From assembly GCA_011800805.1 (NCBI GenBank), contig MPNW01001012.1, positions 27,686-79,874 on the forward strand: a DNA stretch of 52,189 nt, written 5' to 3'. Below are positions 1 to 12,600 of the stretch, piece after piece (within the stretch, counting starts at the first letter, position 1; the number at the start of each line of letters is the position of its first letter). The translations under genes were made by a program, and so were the position numbers. The notes below the pieces were generated by a model. The model made no database searches and was not told the origin of the DNA. It was given only the letters and a program-made list of their open reading frames with translations. The DNA comes from Hirudo medicinalis. Lineage: Eukaryota; Annelida; Clitellata; Hirudinida; Hirudinidae.

Positions 1-480
1 CCATCATCATCATCGTCCTCGTCGAAATCATCATCGTCATCGTCATCATCATCATCAACGTCAGCGTCATCATCAACACCATATTCATAGTCCTCGTCGT
101 GTCATCATCGTCCTCGACATAATCATCATCATCGTCAATTACGTTTCAAATGATATTAATAATAACTGTCAATGCAATTATAAATGTCATACAATATTTA
201 TCCTTAATTAATTTCGACCAGGTTATTTGGAATTAATCAATTAAGCAATATTTAATATTCGTCAAGTATTTCTTCAATACTGAGCCAACTGTGCTCTGGT
301 TTCGTGTGACTGACAATTTCACATTTTATCGTTCATTCGTAACATTAACTCGATTTAAATTACAAATGAATATAAATTATAATTTCATTGATTTATAAAT
401 TGTTTACTTATTAATAATAATTATTCATTAACTATTTATTCACAACAGACTTCGGACATACAACCTACGAGAGGTTAGCA
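1..480. other. Upstream intergenic DNA with TCA microsatellite
   Basis: Positions 1-138 are an imperfect TCA/TCG trinucleotide array. From about 140 the DNA is AT-rich and non-coding. Just before the first exon, a pyrimidine-rich stretch ends in CACAACAG (about 440-448). This could be a splice acceptor for a 5' UTR exon or a trans-splice site, but nothing else supports either. No clear TATA box was seen. Confidence 0.5.
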
Positions 481-3036
481 ATGGCAGCAGTCTTCATATC
501 AGCTCTTGTTCTTGCTGCTCTGTCCACCATCGCCTACTGTTTGGCCAAGTGAGTTGACCTTGAGAGGTCGGTAGGTAGGGATCGACCGGGGACCCTAGAA
601 ATTTTACCGGGTTTAGCTGGGGAATGAAGTAGATTGCTGGGACTGATGTTTAAGAAATTTCAACCAATTTTTTTTAAAACACAAGCGATAAATTCTACAT
701 TGGAAAGTCCAAGTTTTTCATAAAATCTTTCGTTTGGGGAATAAAGTCGTCAGATACGTGCTGAACGACTCATTGCTCCTAACTTACACTTAAGAAACAG
801 CAACGATTACAAGTTTTAGACAAAAGTCTCTCTTTGTTCCTCAGAATGCATTTTGAAACTCCCTTTCACCTTCATTTGAGTTGAAGTGGTGAGGTGGGCT
901 TGAATGCATTCTTGCCAATTTTGCCCACCCACTATCGCGTCGTCTTCAAAATCGAAATCTCTCGATATCTGATCTACCCTATCTCCATCACTGCCAGACA
1001 CCTGATGGCTTTCATTCATCTCCCATCATTGGCTTGGCACCTTATAAAGTAACTGTTATTAATTTTTGCTATTTGCCAAGTCTGGAAGCTCCTCCCGGTA
1101 TACCTTCCAGATGGAGAGATTCATCTGAAACAACTAAGCGATTCTTTTTCAAACACGATTCTATTTCTGCCTTCTCAGAAGTATGAGTGGGTGGAAGACT
1201 CAAGAAACTCTCGAGAGTAAGATGAATTATCCGTTATGTTTCATCTTGGTGAATATTCGTGCAAACCGCTGAAAGAGGAGTCACATTTGGATGTCCTTGT
1301 GAGGAGAGTCTGTGATTACTTAGGTTGTGATTACTTAGCCAGCTGAAGTTTGAAATGAAAATGCACGTAGATTGTAATCGATGCATGCTTTATCAAAAGT
1401 ACTTATTGAAATCTTATTTTAATAAATCTCGAAAATTCGTGGGCAGCAGTTGCGCCCTGGCTCCTCAAAATAACGTCCTTGACAGCCTCCCAGAAGAGAA
1501 AGAAATGAGGCTCGAAATGTTGGAATTAAAAAATTAATTTATAAATGGCTAAATAATTTCATTTATTTCAATTCATTGCGTAATTCACATGTTCGCATTA
1601 TGAATGGTTTTAAGGAGTTAAAGAAAAGCAAAATATTACAATGTTAACATGTTGGAAGATTACGTCTCTGTAGCTTTAGAAACTCATGCTCGCGGCTAGG
1701 AACTCATAAAGGAGACGCATCAAAGCGAAAGCCTTAACAATTCCGCTACCAAAGTCTCTAAATATGTATTTCCCTCCCCGGCCCTGACCTCGGTCAAAAT
1801 TCGACCCCCGGTCGATCACTAGTAATAGGCCAACCTAAGCTGGGTTGATAAGGTATTATGTAAACGTCTTCATTACCATCACCTTCATAGCCGTCGTCCT
1901 CCTCCTCCTCATCATCATCATCATCATCATCATCATCGTCACCATCATTATCGTTATCGTCATTGTCATCAACGTAATCACGGTCTTCAGATTAAGAGAG
2001 GAGTACAGATCCTATATTTTGGAGAAAGTGAAACTCATGAATGAAGTGAAGTCGGGGGAATTTTTCTCTCAACAACCGAGATGCAGACCATCCGTTGGTT
2101 TCGATTTTGTAAATGTATAATAATTATTTTAATATTCAATCATTACAACATTTAATTATTTGCATATTTAACTATTTCAATATTAAAATTTAAATTATCA
2201 ATTTATTTATTGATATTTTGAACAAATTTCATCGATTTACAACCACATGAGATCCTTGACTCTAATATTTATCGTTTAAAAACAAAGCAATTGTTCCATT
2301 GAATAAAAATGTATTTCGAAACTATTTTCTGTAAAATTGAACGATAAATAACGAAATAGAGAGATAGAAATTATTATTTAAACGATAATTCATTGAATGA
2401 CATTTGCATAAATGTGAGGAAATAACATTCGTAAACATTTGACACGATGTGGTTTTATAAAGTAACTTTGGCAATTTGTTCGCGCGGATTTGCTCAACCT
2501 GCTAAACTCGTCTGCTAGTTCTGGAAATGTGTTCTAACTTTTTTCATAAAAATATTTATTTGTCACAAACGTGAGGTCATGGGCTGTTAATATTATTATT
2601 TTGTATCGCTTATTCCAAAATATATTTAATAATATACTCTTTATTCTCTCTTTATTCTTATTTTGGTGTTGTGCTGGGTTCGACTGTTATTTTGAGGTTA
2701 TGATTTTATCGATGTTACCATATTTGCTTTGTAATCATAAAATATTAATTTTTTTAATAATCATTTAGTTAACATTATTATTATTATTATTATTATCATT
2801 ATTATTATTATCATTATTACTATTATTATCATTATCATTATTATCATTATTATCATTATTATTATTATTATTATCATTATTATTATTATTATTATAATTA
2901 TTATTATCATTATTATTATTATTATTATAATTATTATCATTATTATTATTATTATTATTATCATTATTATTATTATTATTATAATTATTATTATTATTAT
3001 TATCATTATTATTATTATTATTATCATTATNGTTAA

Positions 3037-3069
<33 letters not shown>

Positions 3070-4022
3070 CATTATTATTATTATCATTATTACTATTATT
3101 TATTATTAATATTATTTATTATTACTATTATTTTTATTAAAAATAATAAAAAAATAATGTTACGATTTTATTACTATTGTTAATTATAAATAATAACTGT
3201 ATTTATATTTTCGTGAACGTGACACTTAGACAGACATTGCTTGCACAGACATTGAGGACTGAAATTGATATGGGATCCATAAGACTTTTTTGGCTTCATT
3301 AAATGCAGTATTTTTGGCGCCTTTTGAGCAGACGACTAAGAAAGTTTAAGAAATTGTCGATGGTTGAAGCACTTTTTATTTATTTTGCTGGTAGCCATAG
3401 TAATGAAAACAATTATAATCTTCAATATGGAATTCGTAAAGTTATTAATATGTTTATTATGAAATAGTATAATTAAGGAGACATACAAATGTACATACAC
3501 ACATCCAAGCGCACATGCATACAAAAGTTTGCATTTCAAGCCTACATGAGGTAGCATTGCTAGTTACTGTAATAGTAATTGTTCATTCGATACATTAACA
3601 AATCATTATTAGTACAAATACACAAAAATTCTATTTAAATAATTTAATATGATAACTGCATAATCTTTAAAGAATATATATGTTAAAAATAGCAGTTCAT
3701 GCAGTCAGGAGTGGTTTATCACACAGACATTAGTCTGCTTAAACCACTAAAAAATTAATATTATGTTATGTTGTGTTCAACTGTCTTTTTCAGTCATTCC
3801 ACTGAGTGAAATCCACTTCAAATCCTACTGAAAGTTCATTTTAAAAATCAGATTTAACGGTTCTGATGCTTAAAATAGGAGTAAAATAAGCGGTAATAAA
3901 AATATTATTTATCAGTTTTCTATGAAACTTATTATTGTGTTAATGTATTAATTATTGCATTAATTACAACAATATCATTGGCGCCTGTGACGCTATGTAC
4001 ATGGCGCCTTACAAATTAACTA

Positions 4023-4084
<62 letters not shown>

Positions 4085-5899
4085 AACAATTACAAATTTT
4101 TAATAAACATTTCAATGCCTCAACAAATGCATTAAATAGTATTTATTTTTCTGCTCATTGGCAGAGAGCTCCAAACGACTTTGTCGAGTTCGAAGAGCAG
4201 GCCTCTCCGAGATTGCTCTCACAGCAACAACAACAACAACAACAACAACAACAGCAGTATCAACAACAATACCAACAACAACAGCAACAACAATATCCAC
4301 AGCAGTCAAAGATCAGTCCCCAGAGGAGGAGAGAGCAGCAGCAGAAAGTGGAGAACCGCATGGAAAGAACTCTCCCGAAGATGCTTCACAATGAAGAATG
4401 CCTCGTCATCAAGAACAAATACGGCACATGTCCGGCTAGCACGACCACATCGGATAAGACGAAGGTGGGTGGATGATTGTAGGCACGGGTAGCCCCATCG
4501 CAGGTAATCCATCATCCACACGGGATCCTCATTAATCTCACAAGATGGCCCATGGCAAGGTTTGAACCGTGTTATGATGGGTTGTCAGGTCAGCCCAGTG
4601 GCAAATGATTTGGATCGTGAAGGATTGCCTTTTTACTTAGTAAATTAGGTGTTGCTTCATTAACTTTTGTTTGATGCCATTTGAATTATTTGACGAAGAT
4701 TAGAAAAACATGAATACATGATGGACAATCAAAATAAATGATATAAAATAAAATATAATTTCATATAATAAAATATAAATATTAAATAAAATATAAATTA
4801 TATTTTATGTAATAAAATAATTTATATAATTTCCTCGTTTAATGATCTAATTGGTTTCCTCTAGCAATTGATATTGAGGAGAAATAGCACTCCCTGAGAT
4901 TTATAAATTATTAAATTGTCAATTATTATTTAAAATATTAATAACAAACATTAAATGTTTTAATGTAATTTAATTATTGTTATTAAAATAACAACAACAA
5001 TAATAATAATAGTACTAATAATAACAACAACAACAATAATAATATTAACAACAGCTTACATCAATTGTTATTGAGCAATAAAAGTCTCAAGTAACCACAA
5101 CAACTTTATTGACCTACATCAGCAGTACAGAGATCAGTCAGTTCAAACTTCAGAAACGACTTCATCCAGGGGCAGACTCCAAGCCATATCCTCGACCCCC
5201 TTCACCGCTTTTACACCCCCTCAGAACCAACATCATCCCCACAGAGATTCCAAAGGCAACCTCTCTGCCAAACCACTCAAGGCTACGATGCTCCAACAAC
5301 ACTCCTGCGATGTCAGCACAGGCGATCCTCTTCTAGGCTGCAAACAGGAGCCAATCAACAAGTTCCAGCTGCAAAAAAGCAGTTCCATCTTCGAGTCTGA
5401 AAAGCACCGTCTGAAGACGTCCTCCGGTGCGGCGTCTCTGTCGGTCAGCACGAACAAGGGCGACACTTCGAAACCTCTGCTCAGAACGTCAACCATCGTC
5501 GAAGAGAAGAGTATCCTGGACAATCAGCAGGCAAGAACTCAAGCTAAGTTCTACAAGCAGGAGGACGGAAGGTACCTCTGCGAGAGGCACAGAAACGTCT
5601 GGAAGAAGGTCGACCATGCAGATTCGAACCTCAATCCTCAGAATTCTTCCACTTGTGTGCCAGAAGCGACAGAAAAGCAGCAAAAGGCATCTAAAAAGAC
5701 GGACCAAGGTCTCCTGACTAAAGCGCCAACAACTACCGGCGACAGAACAAGCGGCAAGCCTTCGCTGGACAGCAAAACGGAGGTGGATCGCATCAACTTG
5801 AACAACATGCCATCTCATGGAAGAATGAAAAACGAGAACATGCTGGAGAGGAGGTCCAATTCAAATGAGGAAACCAAACTGCCGCCGGAGATGGATTGA
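481..5899 (+). CDS. Secreted Gln-rich protein, unknown family (3-exon model)
   Basis: Model: exon 1 at 481-548, exon 2 at 4167-4464, exon 3 at 5123-5899, stop TGA at 5897-5899, about 380 aa. Exon 1 encodes a 22-residue hydrophobic leader (begins MAAVFISALVLAALS) that looks like a signal peptide and ends at a strong AA|GTGAGT donor. Exon 2 starts KAPNDFVEFEEQ, runs into a CAA-encoded poly-Gln tract with Tyr and Pro interruptions, then a basic stretch and a Cys pair (EECLVIKNKYGTCP), and ends at AAG|GTGGGT. Exon 3 follows in phase 0 after a CATCAG acceptor and encodes a Ser/Lys/Thr-rich hydrophilic tail with single cysteines. All phases agree and the length divides by three. An optional 38-nt exon at 1179-1216 also fits the phases if exon 2 starts at 4169. 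I recognise no domain. The poly-Gln frame was chosen over the Asn and Thr frames because only it joins both neighbours in phase. The link across the 3.6-kb intron to the leader exon is the weakest part. Confidence 0.5.
2768..3118. repeat. TTA/TCA microsatellite with single-N join
   Basis: The array is built from ATT units with interspersed ATC. A single N sits at 3031. Sequence on both sides of the N starts with the same GTTAACATT landmark (2768 and 3032) followed by the same pattern of ATC interruptions. That looks like one locus represented twice rather than a real duplication. Confidence 0.8.
3710..3748. other. Perfect-armed inverted repeat (hairpin)
   Basis: The arms AGTGGTTTA and TAAACCACT enclose a second inverted pair, CAGAC and GTCTG. 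The whole 39-bp segment could fold into a two-part stem. It lies in an intron and no gene context explains it. Confidence 0.6.
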
Positions 5900-5938
5900 G
5901 CTCGAATTGGCTCAAAATCACGTGACAATTGATCTCCA

Positions 5939-6482
5939 CTGGATGGATGGAAGGATGGGTGGATGAAAGGACCTTCGTGCGGACGACGCTAGGAAAAGAA
6001 ATATTAAATTCAAATCTCGATGGATTTGTCAAAGCAAATCTTTGACAGACTCGTCGAGATGGAAACGAATTTGATGATTTGTGCATTGAATGAAGAGATC
6101 AGAGATGGATGGATGGATGGATGACTGAATATTTGAACGCTTGAATGAAGAATCGGATATTTAGAAAAAAAATTATATAAAATATCTTTAAGGATAAACA
6201 ACGAGGAATAATGAGTTTTTAAATGTTTCCCTCCTCCAGCGTTTTTGTCACAAAAATCAGAAAGCAGTGTGAGATCAATAAGGAAGGCAGCATTGGATTG
6301 AGCTCGTCGTTACATGGCTGCGTCGATAGTAAACCAACCATTCGTTCGTCCATCCATCCATCCAACCATACATTCATTTATCCATCCATCCATTCATCTA
6401 TATTTATATAGATATATACATTCATCCACCCATTCGTCCATCCACCAACCTATCGACCCACCCATCCATCCATCTCTCCCTT
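5939..6482. repeat. Inverted GGAT and CATC tetranucleotide arrays
   Basis: GGAT-type units lie at about 5940-5966 and 6103-6124. Complementary CATC/CCAT units lie at about 6345-6480. They sit just downstream of the stop codon of the Gln-rich gene, so a long 3' UTR could fold back on itself. The rest of 5900-6900 shows no gene. Confidence 0.6.
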
Positions 6483-6825
6483 CCTCTTCCATAATATTTA
6501 TCCTTCAATTCTTCTCCATCATTTATTCGCACGTGCTCATTTAAAGAGCCTCCATTTACTGCTTGAGGTTTGAATTCGTCTTCCTCTTCATCCTCATCTT
6601 CACGTCAATGGTCGGAATCAGCAGACATCTCCATTGCAACGTTTGACCGGAAGCTATCAACTTCATCGTCATCGTCATCGTCATTGACAGCGCGGCCATA
6701 ATAATCGAAAGACTGGCTATAATTTTCATAAATTTTTAATAACAACAATAAGAGGAACAATTTGAATATCATAATCATAATAACTAGAAAATTTAATGAT
6801 ATTTATAATAATAATGATGATGGTA

Positions 6826-6905
6826 ATAATAATAGTAATAATAATAATAATAATAAACAATAATAATAATAATAAACAATAATAATAATAAACAATAATA
6901 ATAAT
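6826..6905. repeat. TAA microsatellite
   Basis: Runs of AAT units with CAAT interruptions lie immediately 5' of the LINE relic. The Tyr-rich and Ile-rich frames read from this tract on the minus strand are artefacts. Confidence 0.8.
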
Positions 6906-6914
6906 GTTGCACAA

Positions 6915-7900
6915 ATGTACAGGGTGAATGGAAACACGGAGGATAAAAGAAAACACGATGTACGTAATAAAATAAAATCATTTAAGAAATGGAAGGTGAA
7001 GCTTAATTTTGGCAAATGTTGTCATTTAAAGATTGTTGCACCACTTGGAGAAATAAATTATGAATTGAGGGATTCCGAGGGTCAAACCAAGAGGTAATGG
7101 AGATAGTGCAGGATTTAGGCATGGTCGAGATGGTGTCACTGAACAGGGGCCTCCTCCAACCAATGAAACCAAAACCTTTTCTTGCTTGTCTCGGGGAGAG
7201 CAAAAGGTTTGTGCCTTCACCATTCCTCCACTACACTCCATCGGGACCTCCATCTGGGTAAATCCAGGTGAATGGAAAGGGAATGTGTCTGATTTAGGAA
7301 TTATTTTGAGCTCCAAGCCAAACTTTAAGGAATAAATCCTGACTTTAATAAAGAAAACTAATGCAATGCTTGGAGTTGTTGCAAGAAACCATAAATACCT
7401 GTCGGTTGATCCATTCCTGTGCTTGTACAAACTTTGGCCAGGTCTCAGTTGGAGCACGCTGAACAGATGTGAATCCGTACAGATAGGGCCTAATTGACAA
7501 GACTGTGGTATTCAAGAAAAGGGCAACTCGGTTGATCAGGGCCTGTAGACACCAGTCCAGAGAAAAATAAAAGTTCTTAAGGCTTCTTTCTTTAGTTTAT
7601 TGAAGGAAGAGGTCAGACTTGATTATGGTGTTCAATGTGATTCATGGACTTCTGTTTGATGTTGCTTGTCGTGCAATAAAATTTAGTCCAAACGAAAGAA
7701 CAAGAGGGTTGAAATTGTCAACAGGGGCTCAGAAGATTTATTGTAACTTTTACTTCAGCAACAGGGTGGTGCAGGTCTGGAGCTTCTTTTGACAAGAATG
7801 GTGAAAGCCAAAGTGCCTCTTCAAGTTGGTTGTGACATCTGATTTTTTAGTTAAGTTGTTTGTGGGTTTGGTTGATTTGTTTTCTACTTGATTTTGCTTG
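6915..7900 (+). pseudogene. Decayed non-LTR retrotransposon, reverse transcriptase 3' part
   Basis: Plus-strand translation, with several frame changes and stops, gives blocks in the order found at the C-terminal end of CR1/Jockey-type LINE reverse transcriptases. WKVKLNFGKCCHLKI (about 6985-7035) matches the W..KFN..KC..MHI block. SDLGIILSSKPNFKE (about 7285-7335) matches the DLGV..DS.LKF block. KKTNAMLGVVARNHKYLSVD (about 7350-7410) matches the KKAN.MLG.I.R.FKYL block, and is followed by FLCLYK. TRG-K-STGAQKIYCNFYFSNRVVQVW, read with breaks at about 7705-7780, matches the TRGH..KL...FFS.RV...WN tail. No intact ORF remains, so it is a relic. The 5' half of the element is missing. I saw no target-site duplication. 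Confidence 0.75.
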
Positions 7901-8803
7901 CTTTTCGCATTGCGTATTTGTGCGATAAAGCAGGTAGTTCGCCTTTGCTAATAATATTAACAACAATAATAATAAATAATAAATCACATAACTCAGAACA
8001 AATTATTTATATCATAAAATTTATTTTATCAGCATGACATGCAATATTATTAAAATAATCACTGGATTAAGCAATACGTCAACAAAACTTCAATCTGCAA
8101 GAGAACATGGTAACAATGTTTACTCCAAAACAACAAGCCGTGCATGAACAGCATGCTTCCAGTTGGAACGAAGGCAACATTACGAACAAATCAAGCAATG
8201 ATCCGAATATCTAATATTACTTTTGATTATAAATATAAATAATTATTACAATATATTTTTATTAATAATATTAATGTAGCAATGATAATTATTAATAATG
8301 TTATTATTAATTATAAAAATACTTGGAATATTAATAATTTGTGAATATTGTGCCTTGATTTTGAATTTCAAACGATCAGATGTCATTGCAATGAGTCATA
8401 AGATTTAAAAAATATCAAATAATAATAACAACAACAACAACAACAAGGACAGTGAATGGAAGCAATAAACACAAGTAAGACTGCACGCTGCCTCCAGAGG
8501 TCACGAAGTCAGTGATGCGTGGAGGATGAGGACAAAACATCACTTCGGTGGCTTTGTCGCTTTATTTTATGCCTGACTGGATTCCCAGACATCAGGAATA
8601 CCAAAGCGATGATGATGATGATGATGGCGCACGATGATGTTGGGGAAATGATGGGATTTTCAATCCATTATTAGCATATTTTTTATTTACATTTTTAGTT
8701 ACAAACTTCACACAAACCATCAAATCGCAAGGAGGAGTCCATAGCCACTTTATCGTCACAAACACTATGAAATTGAAATAAATGAACCAGCAATTCGATG
8801 AAC
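7901..8803. other. No gene seen
   Basis: This is AT-rich DNA with short TAA and CAA runs (for example 8417-8447) and a GAT run near 8610-8630. A gene-like GC patch at 8480-8580 has no open frame that I can tie to splice sites. Confidence 0.4.
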
Positions 8804-8942
8804 CTTGAATTTCACCTCCGCCATTATCGTCCAAGTTTTCGTCGGAGCCAAATTGAAACTTTTCTCTGCCCTTCATCAACCCTCGGGGAGTGGAAAACAA
8901 AACCCTCCTGGCGTTCGAGAAGAAATTGGAAAAAAGCAATCT
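8804..8942 (-). CDS. Isolated candidate exon, unknown protein
   Basis: Minus-strand segment with acceptor ATTATCCCCCAG before 8942 and donor CAAG|GTTCAT after 8804. It encodes 46 residues that begin RLLFSNFFSNARRVLFS and end GSDENLDDNGGGEIQ. Composition and codon use look coding, and the frame is open over the whole exon. No partner exon could be assigned, and the plus-strand frame over the same DNA is also partly open. It may be a real internal exon of an unidentified minus-strand gene or chance. Confidence 0.22.
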
Positions 8943-9677
8943 CTGGGGGATAATTCCTCGCTTGAGTTAATCTGAGTACGATGAAGTTTCAGTGTAAGGA
9001 AGACATTACATTGCAGCCCCTGATGGATAACATCTCCATTTGTTTTGTTTTTTAACTATTTTTCTTTCGTTCATTTTTTGGTATAAATTGTTGGTTTGTT
9101 AATGATTTTTTGTTCGTACGTTAATAAATTTAAGTAATGACTTTTTATTTTTATTAATGACACGTTGTCATTAAGTAAGGAATATTCAAATACTTCAAAA
9201 GCCTTTCAAAAGCTGAAACATAAATCTTCCAATCAAGGAAGACAGGTAAAATTCTGTCCCAATGAGTATGAAACACAGACCAAATGAAACTTATCAGAAC
9301 ATCAAACATCTTATCGCAAAGTCATAAACAGAGGCCCTTAAGACTCAAGATTCGATGAAAAGCTGTCTAGTAAAATATTATTCAACTGAAGGACTTAATA
9401 TTTAATTACATTAGTTAATTACATTAATTACATTAACAATTACTGTTAATAAGTTTACTGTTTATTAAGATCAACTTTACAATACCAAAGTTAAAATTAG
9501 AATTGGAGATTCAAGGAAAGTATTGAAAGGTGAAGTTCTTTTTTTTTGGAATGTCCAGAAGCAGAACAAGATGTCTGCCTGTTAAAATATGTAAAAGTGG
9601 TATTACAGTTTACACGCTGTTGTGCCTTCCCAATTTGATTTCTTTCAGTCGTTTGTGAACATCTATTTCTATTTTAG
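8943..9677. other. No confident gene; possible upstream region of membrane-protein gene
   Basis: AT-rich DNA with only very short open frames, for example a 24-codon frame at 8980. It may contain the 5' exon or promoter of the membrane-protein gene that follows, but no start exon could be fixed. Confidence 0.3.
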
Positions 9678-12600
9678 AAATTTTAGAAATTGAAACTCTC
9701 TCTAAATGTCTTGTAAAATATAAAAACTTTAGTTGAGCTAAGTTGTATTCGAATGATTGGCAACTTATTCAAACCAAATTAATCATTGATTCCAAACATT
9801 TCAGATCCTCCTCTTTAAATTCGTTGGTTACGTAGGCCTCGTAAACATAAATAAACTCTTGCATTACAAATGTTTGGACAACGCTACTCCAACCATTAAT
9901 TATTCTTTGGTATTGTTTCTCAATGTTTTATCATTTAGCGATGTTTTGACGATTGCATTTGTAATCGATGTTTTCAAAAACTACCACCCATGGCTTTCTG
10001 CTGATAGGAGTGAGTTTTAAATTAATGTTACATTTGTTAATTTATTTCCATGTTATTATTAAGTTATCCAAGAAATGTTTTATAGACAACAATATCGTGC
10101 AATTTATGATGTCTTAATGCAATTTCTTAATTATGTCCATTTTGAATCTCCATTGACAATTTTTAAACCAGTGTCTTCAGGTGTGATTGCTTATGTTTTC
10201 ACAAGTTTTAGTATCCTTGGATTTGCTTTGTGGTAAGAAAATCAATCAGGTGTATTTCATTGACTAACTAAACAACAAGGTAAACTCTTTTTATCAGGTT
10301 ATTGAATTGGGTTTTCAGAAGAAGAATTCAGTATTCGACCGATGACAAGGTTGCTTTTATTTTTTTGTTATTTTATTATTGTTGCATATTACAATTTTAA
10401 AGACATTTTTGTGTTATTAATATTTTGGCAAAACCCCTTGCCGACATGTCAAAGTTTATTAAGTCGTAATTATGTAATTTAAAATTCTAACGAAATCGTT
10501 ATATTTATAATGTTCTTGAGATCGTAAAGTTTGTGGGACCACAATATTTAGTTATTAAGTATGTTCTTAAATATTAAAAATTTACATTTAAATAACGATT
10601 AAATAATAATTTAACGATTAAATTCCAATAATGGAGAAAATGTTGACAACTTGACTGAAGTTAGACAGCACGATTAGTGATATTTATTTGAAGTTATTTG
10701 GTAGTAATAACAATGATAAAGGTAAAGATAATAATAATAATAATAATGATAATCATAATGATAATGACTCCGAGTTTGATAATAGTGGCATATGTCCGAA
10801 ACAGAACTTCAAGACCACAAGTGCACTTGCGCGACAAAGCACTTAGTAATTTAATAATAATGATGAAAATTAAAATATAAAAATAATTATAAAGTGTAAT
10901 TATAAAAGTAAGTCATGTAATATTATGAATTCATGATGAAGCAACAGTCAAATTCAAACTTTCACAAAAACGTTAATTGTTATTTTAGGTATTTAATTAC
11001 GTTGGATTTCATTATTTCCTCATGTAGAACACTTTGAAACCCTTGACACTGAGAAGGCCTTCACAATTTAAAGCGGACGTAAGAACCGTGCCAAAGTATA
11101 AATTCTTCCAAAAAAATGTAAGTCCAGTCAGTTCGGTAGCCTCTGAAGAAATCGAATTTTTACAAACACTTGACCCAAGTATGTCCGAACTTTTGGACCA
11201 AAATTTGAAATTGGTCAACAAACGATTGGTGGAACAAAAGGCAGCCTCTGATTCGAAGCTTTCTGACGAGGAAAAGAAAATGCAAGAATCCCGTGAACGC
11301 GTTCTGGCCATGTGGTCGGTGCACAACAGTACGTAATAGATTATTTGCTCTTCTTTGTTAAGAAATTTTTATAAGCTCTTATTTGTAACATCTTATGACT
11401 TCACATCCTTTGTAAACAAATGCAAATAAAGACGTTCCTAACAGCCAGGTCTTCTCAAGGTTTGAAAAATAAGAAAACCTTGACTGACGAACGGGAATTG
11501 GAGGCAATGATGCCTAAAAAATCATTTCCTGTAACAAAAGTAGAGCCTCTGACGCCCATGGTAGCTCTTGACAAGTTTTTTAAAATCTATTCGTAAATAA
11601 TTTTCTTTGCAACTATTACCAATTTATTTAAATTGTAGGCTTATATTTTATATGACGAATTAAATATCAATTGCTATGTTAGTGCGAATAATATTGTTAA
11701 AAAAGTTGTAAACACTTTTATTGTTTCATTTATTGTTATGTTTTATTAGTAGCAAGACCCAGCGCATAACACAAATTTAGTGTAATTCCTTTCAAATTTC
11801 AGTCTATTGCTGTAATGGCCCAAAAAGCTGCCATCAAAAGGAAACTTATGACTTCTAAGTTTGATCATGACGATTCTGTCACAAAAAAATATAAATCCGT
11901 GAGGCCTGACCAAGACGATTCAAAGAAACATAAGTATTCAAAGCCTGCTTTGGAAGATTCTGGAACAAATAAATCTAGGGCTTCAAAGCTTGACGTTCAG
12001 GATTCCTTAAAGAAAGCTAAAGCCAAACAAGATCTTCAAGACCTTACATTAAAAAAATCTAAGGCTTCAAAGCTTGACGTTCAGGATTCCTTAAAAAAAT
12101 CTAAAGCTAAACAAGACCTTGAAGACCTTGCATTACAAAAATCTAAAGCTAAACAAGACCTTGAAGACCCCACATTAAAAAAATCTAAGGCTCCAAAGCT
12201 TGACGTTCAGGATTCCTTAAAGAAAGCTAAAGCTAAACGTGACCTTGAAGACCTTACCTTAAAAAAATCTAAAGCTAAACATGACCTTCAAGACCTCACA
12301 TCAAAACAATCTAGATCTTCAAAGCCCCAGCTTGAAGAATCCTTAAAGAAGTCTAAAACTGATCTTGAAGAGTCTGGCAAAAAGAAATCAAAAACGTCAA
12401 GGCCTGATCTTGAAGAGTCTGGCAAAAAGAAATCAAAAACGTCAAGGACTGATCTTGAAGAGTCTGGCAAAAAGAAATCAAAAACGTCAAGGCCTGATCT
12501 TGATTCAGTGAAAGCCAAATCTAAAACTTCAAAACCAGATCTCGCAGATTCAGGTATTTCTGGCCTTAGTTCTTTTGATTTTTAGAATTTCATTTTCCTG

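Larger units (their letters stand above)
549..4166 (+). other. First intron of the Gln-rich gene, repeat-laden
   Basis: This is non-coding AT-rich DNA. It holds a TCA array at about 1890-1960, a long TTA/TCA array at 2768-3118 broken by a single N at 3031, a perfect-armed hairpin at 3710-3748 and a TTA array at 4023-4080. A well-formed 38-nt candidate exon lies at 1179-1216, with acceptor GCCTTCTCAG and donor GAGA|GTAAGA. Confidence 0.4.

Noticed and set aside
2761..3087. Ile/Met-rich minus-strand ORF
   Set aside because: It is a TTA/TCA microsatellite read in one frame, with an N inside; no gene signals.
4181..4492. Poly-Asn and poly-Thr frames of the CAA exon
   Set aside because: Only the poly-Gln frame joins neighbouring exons in phase and has plausible flanking sequence.
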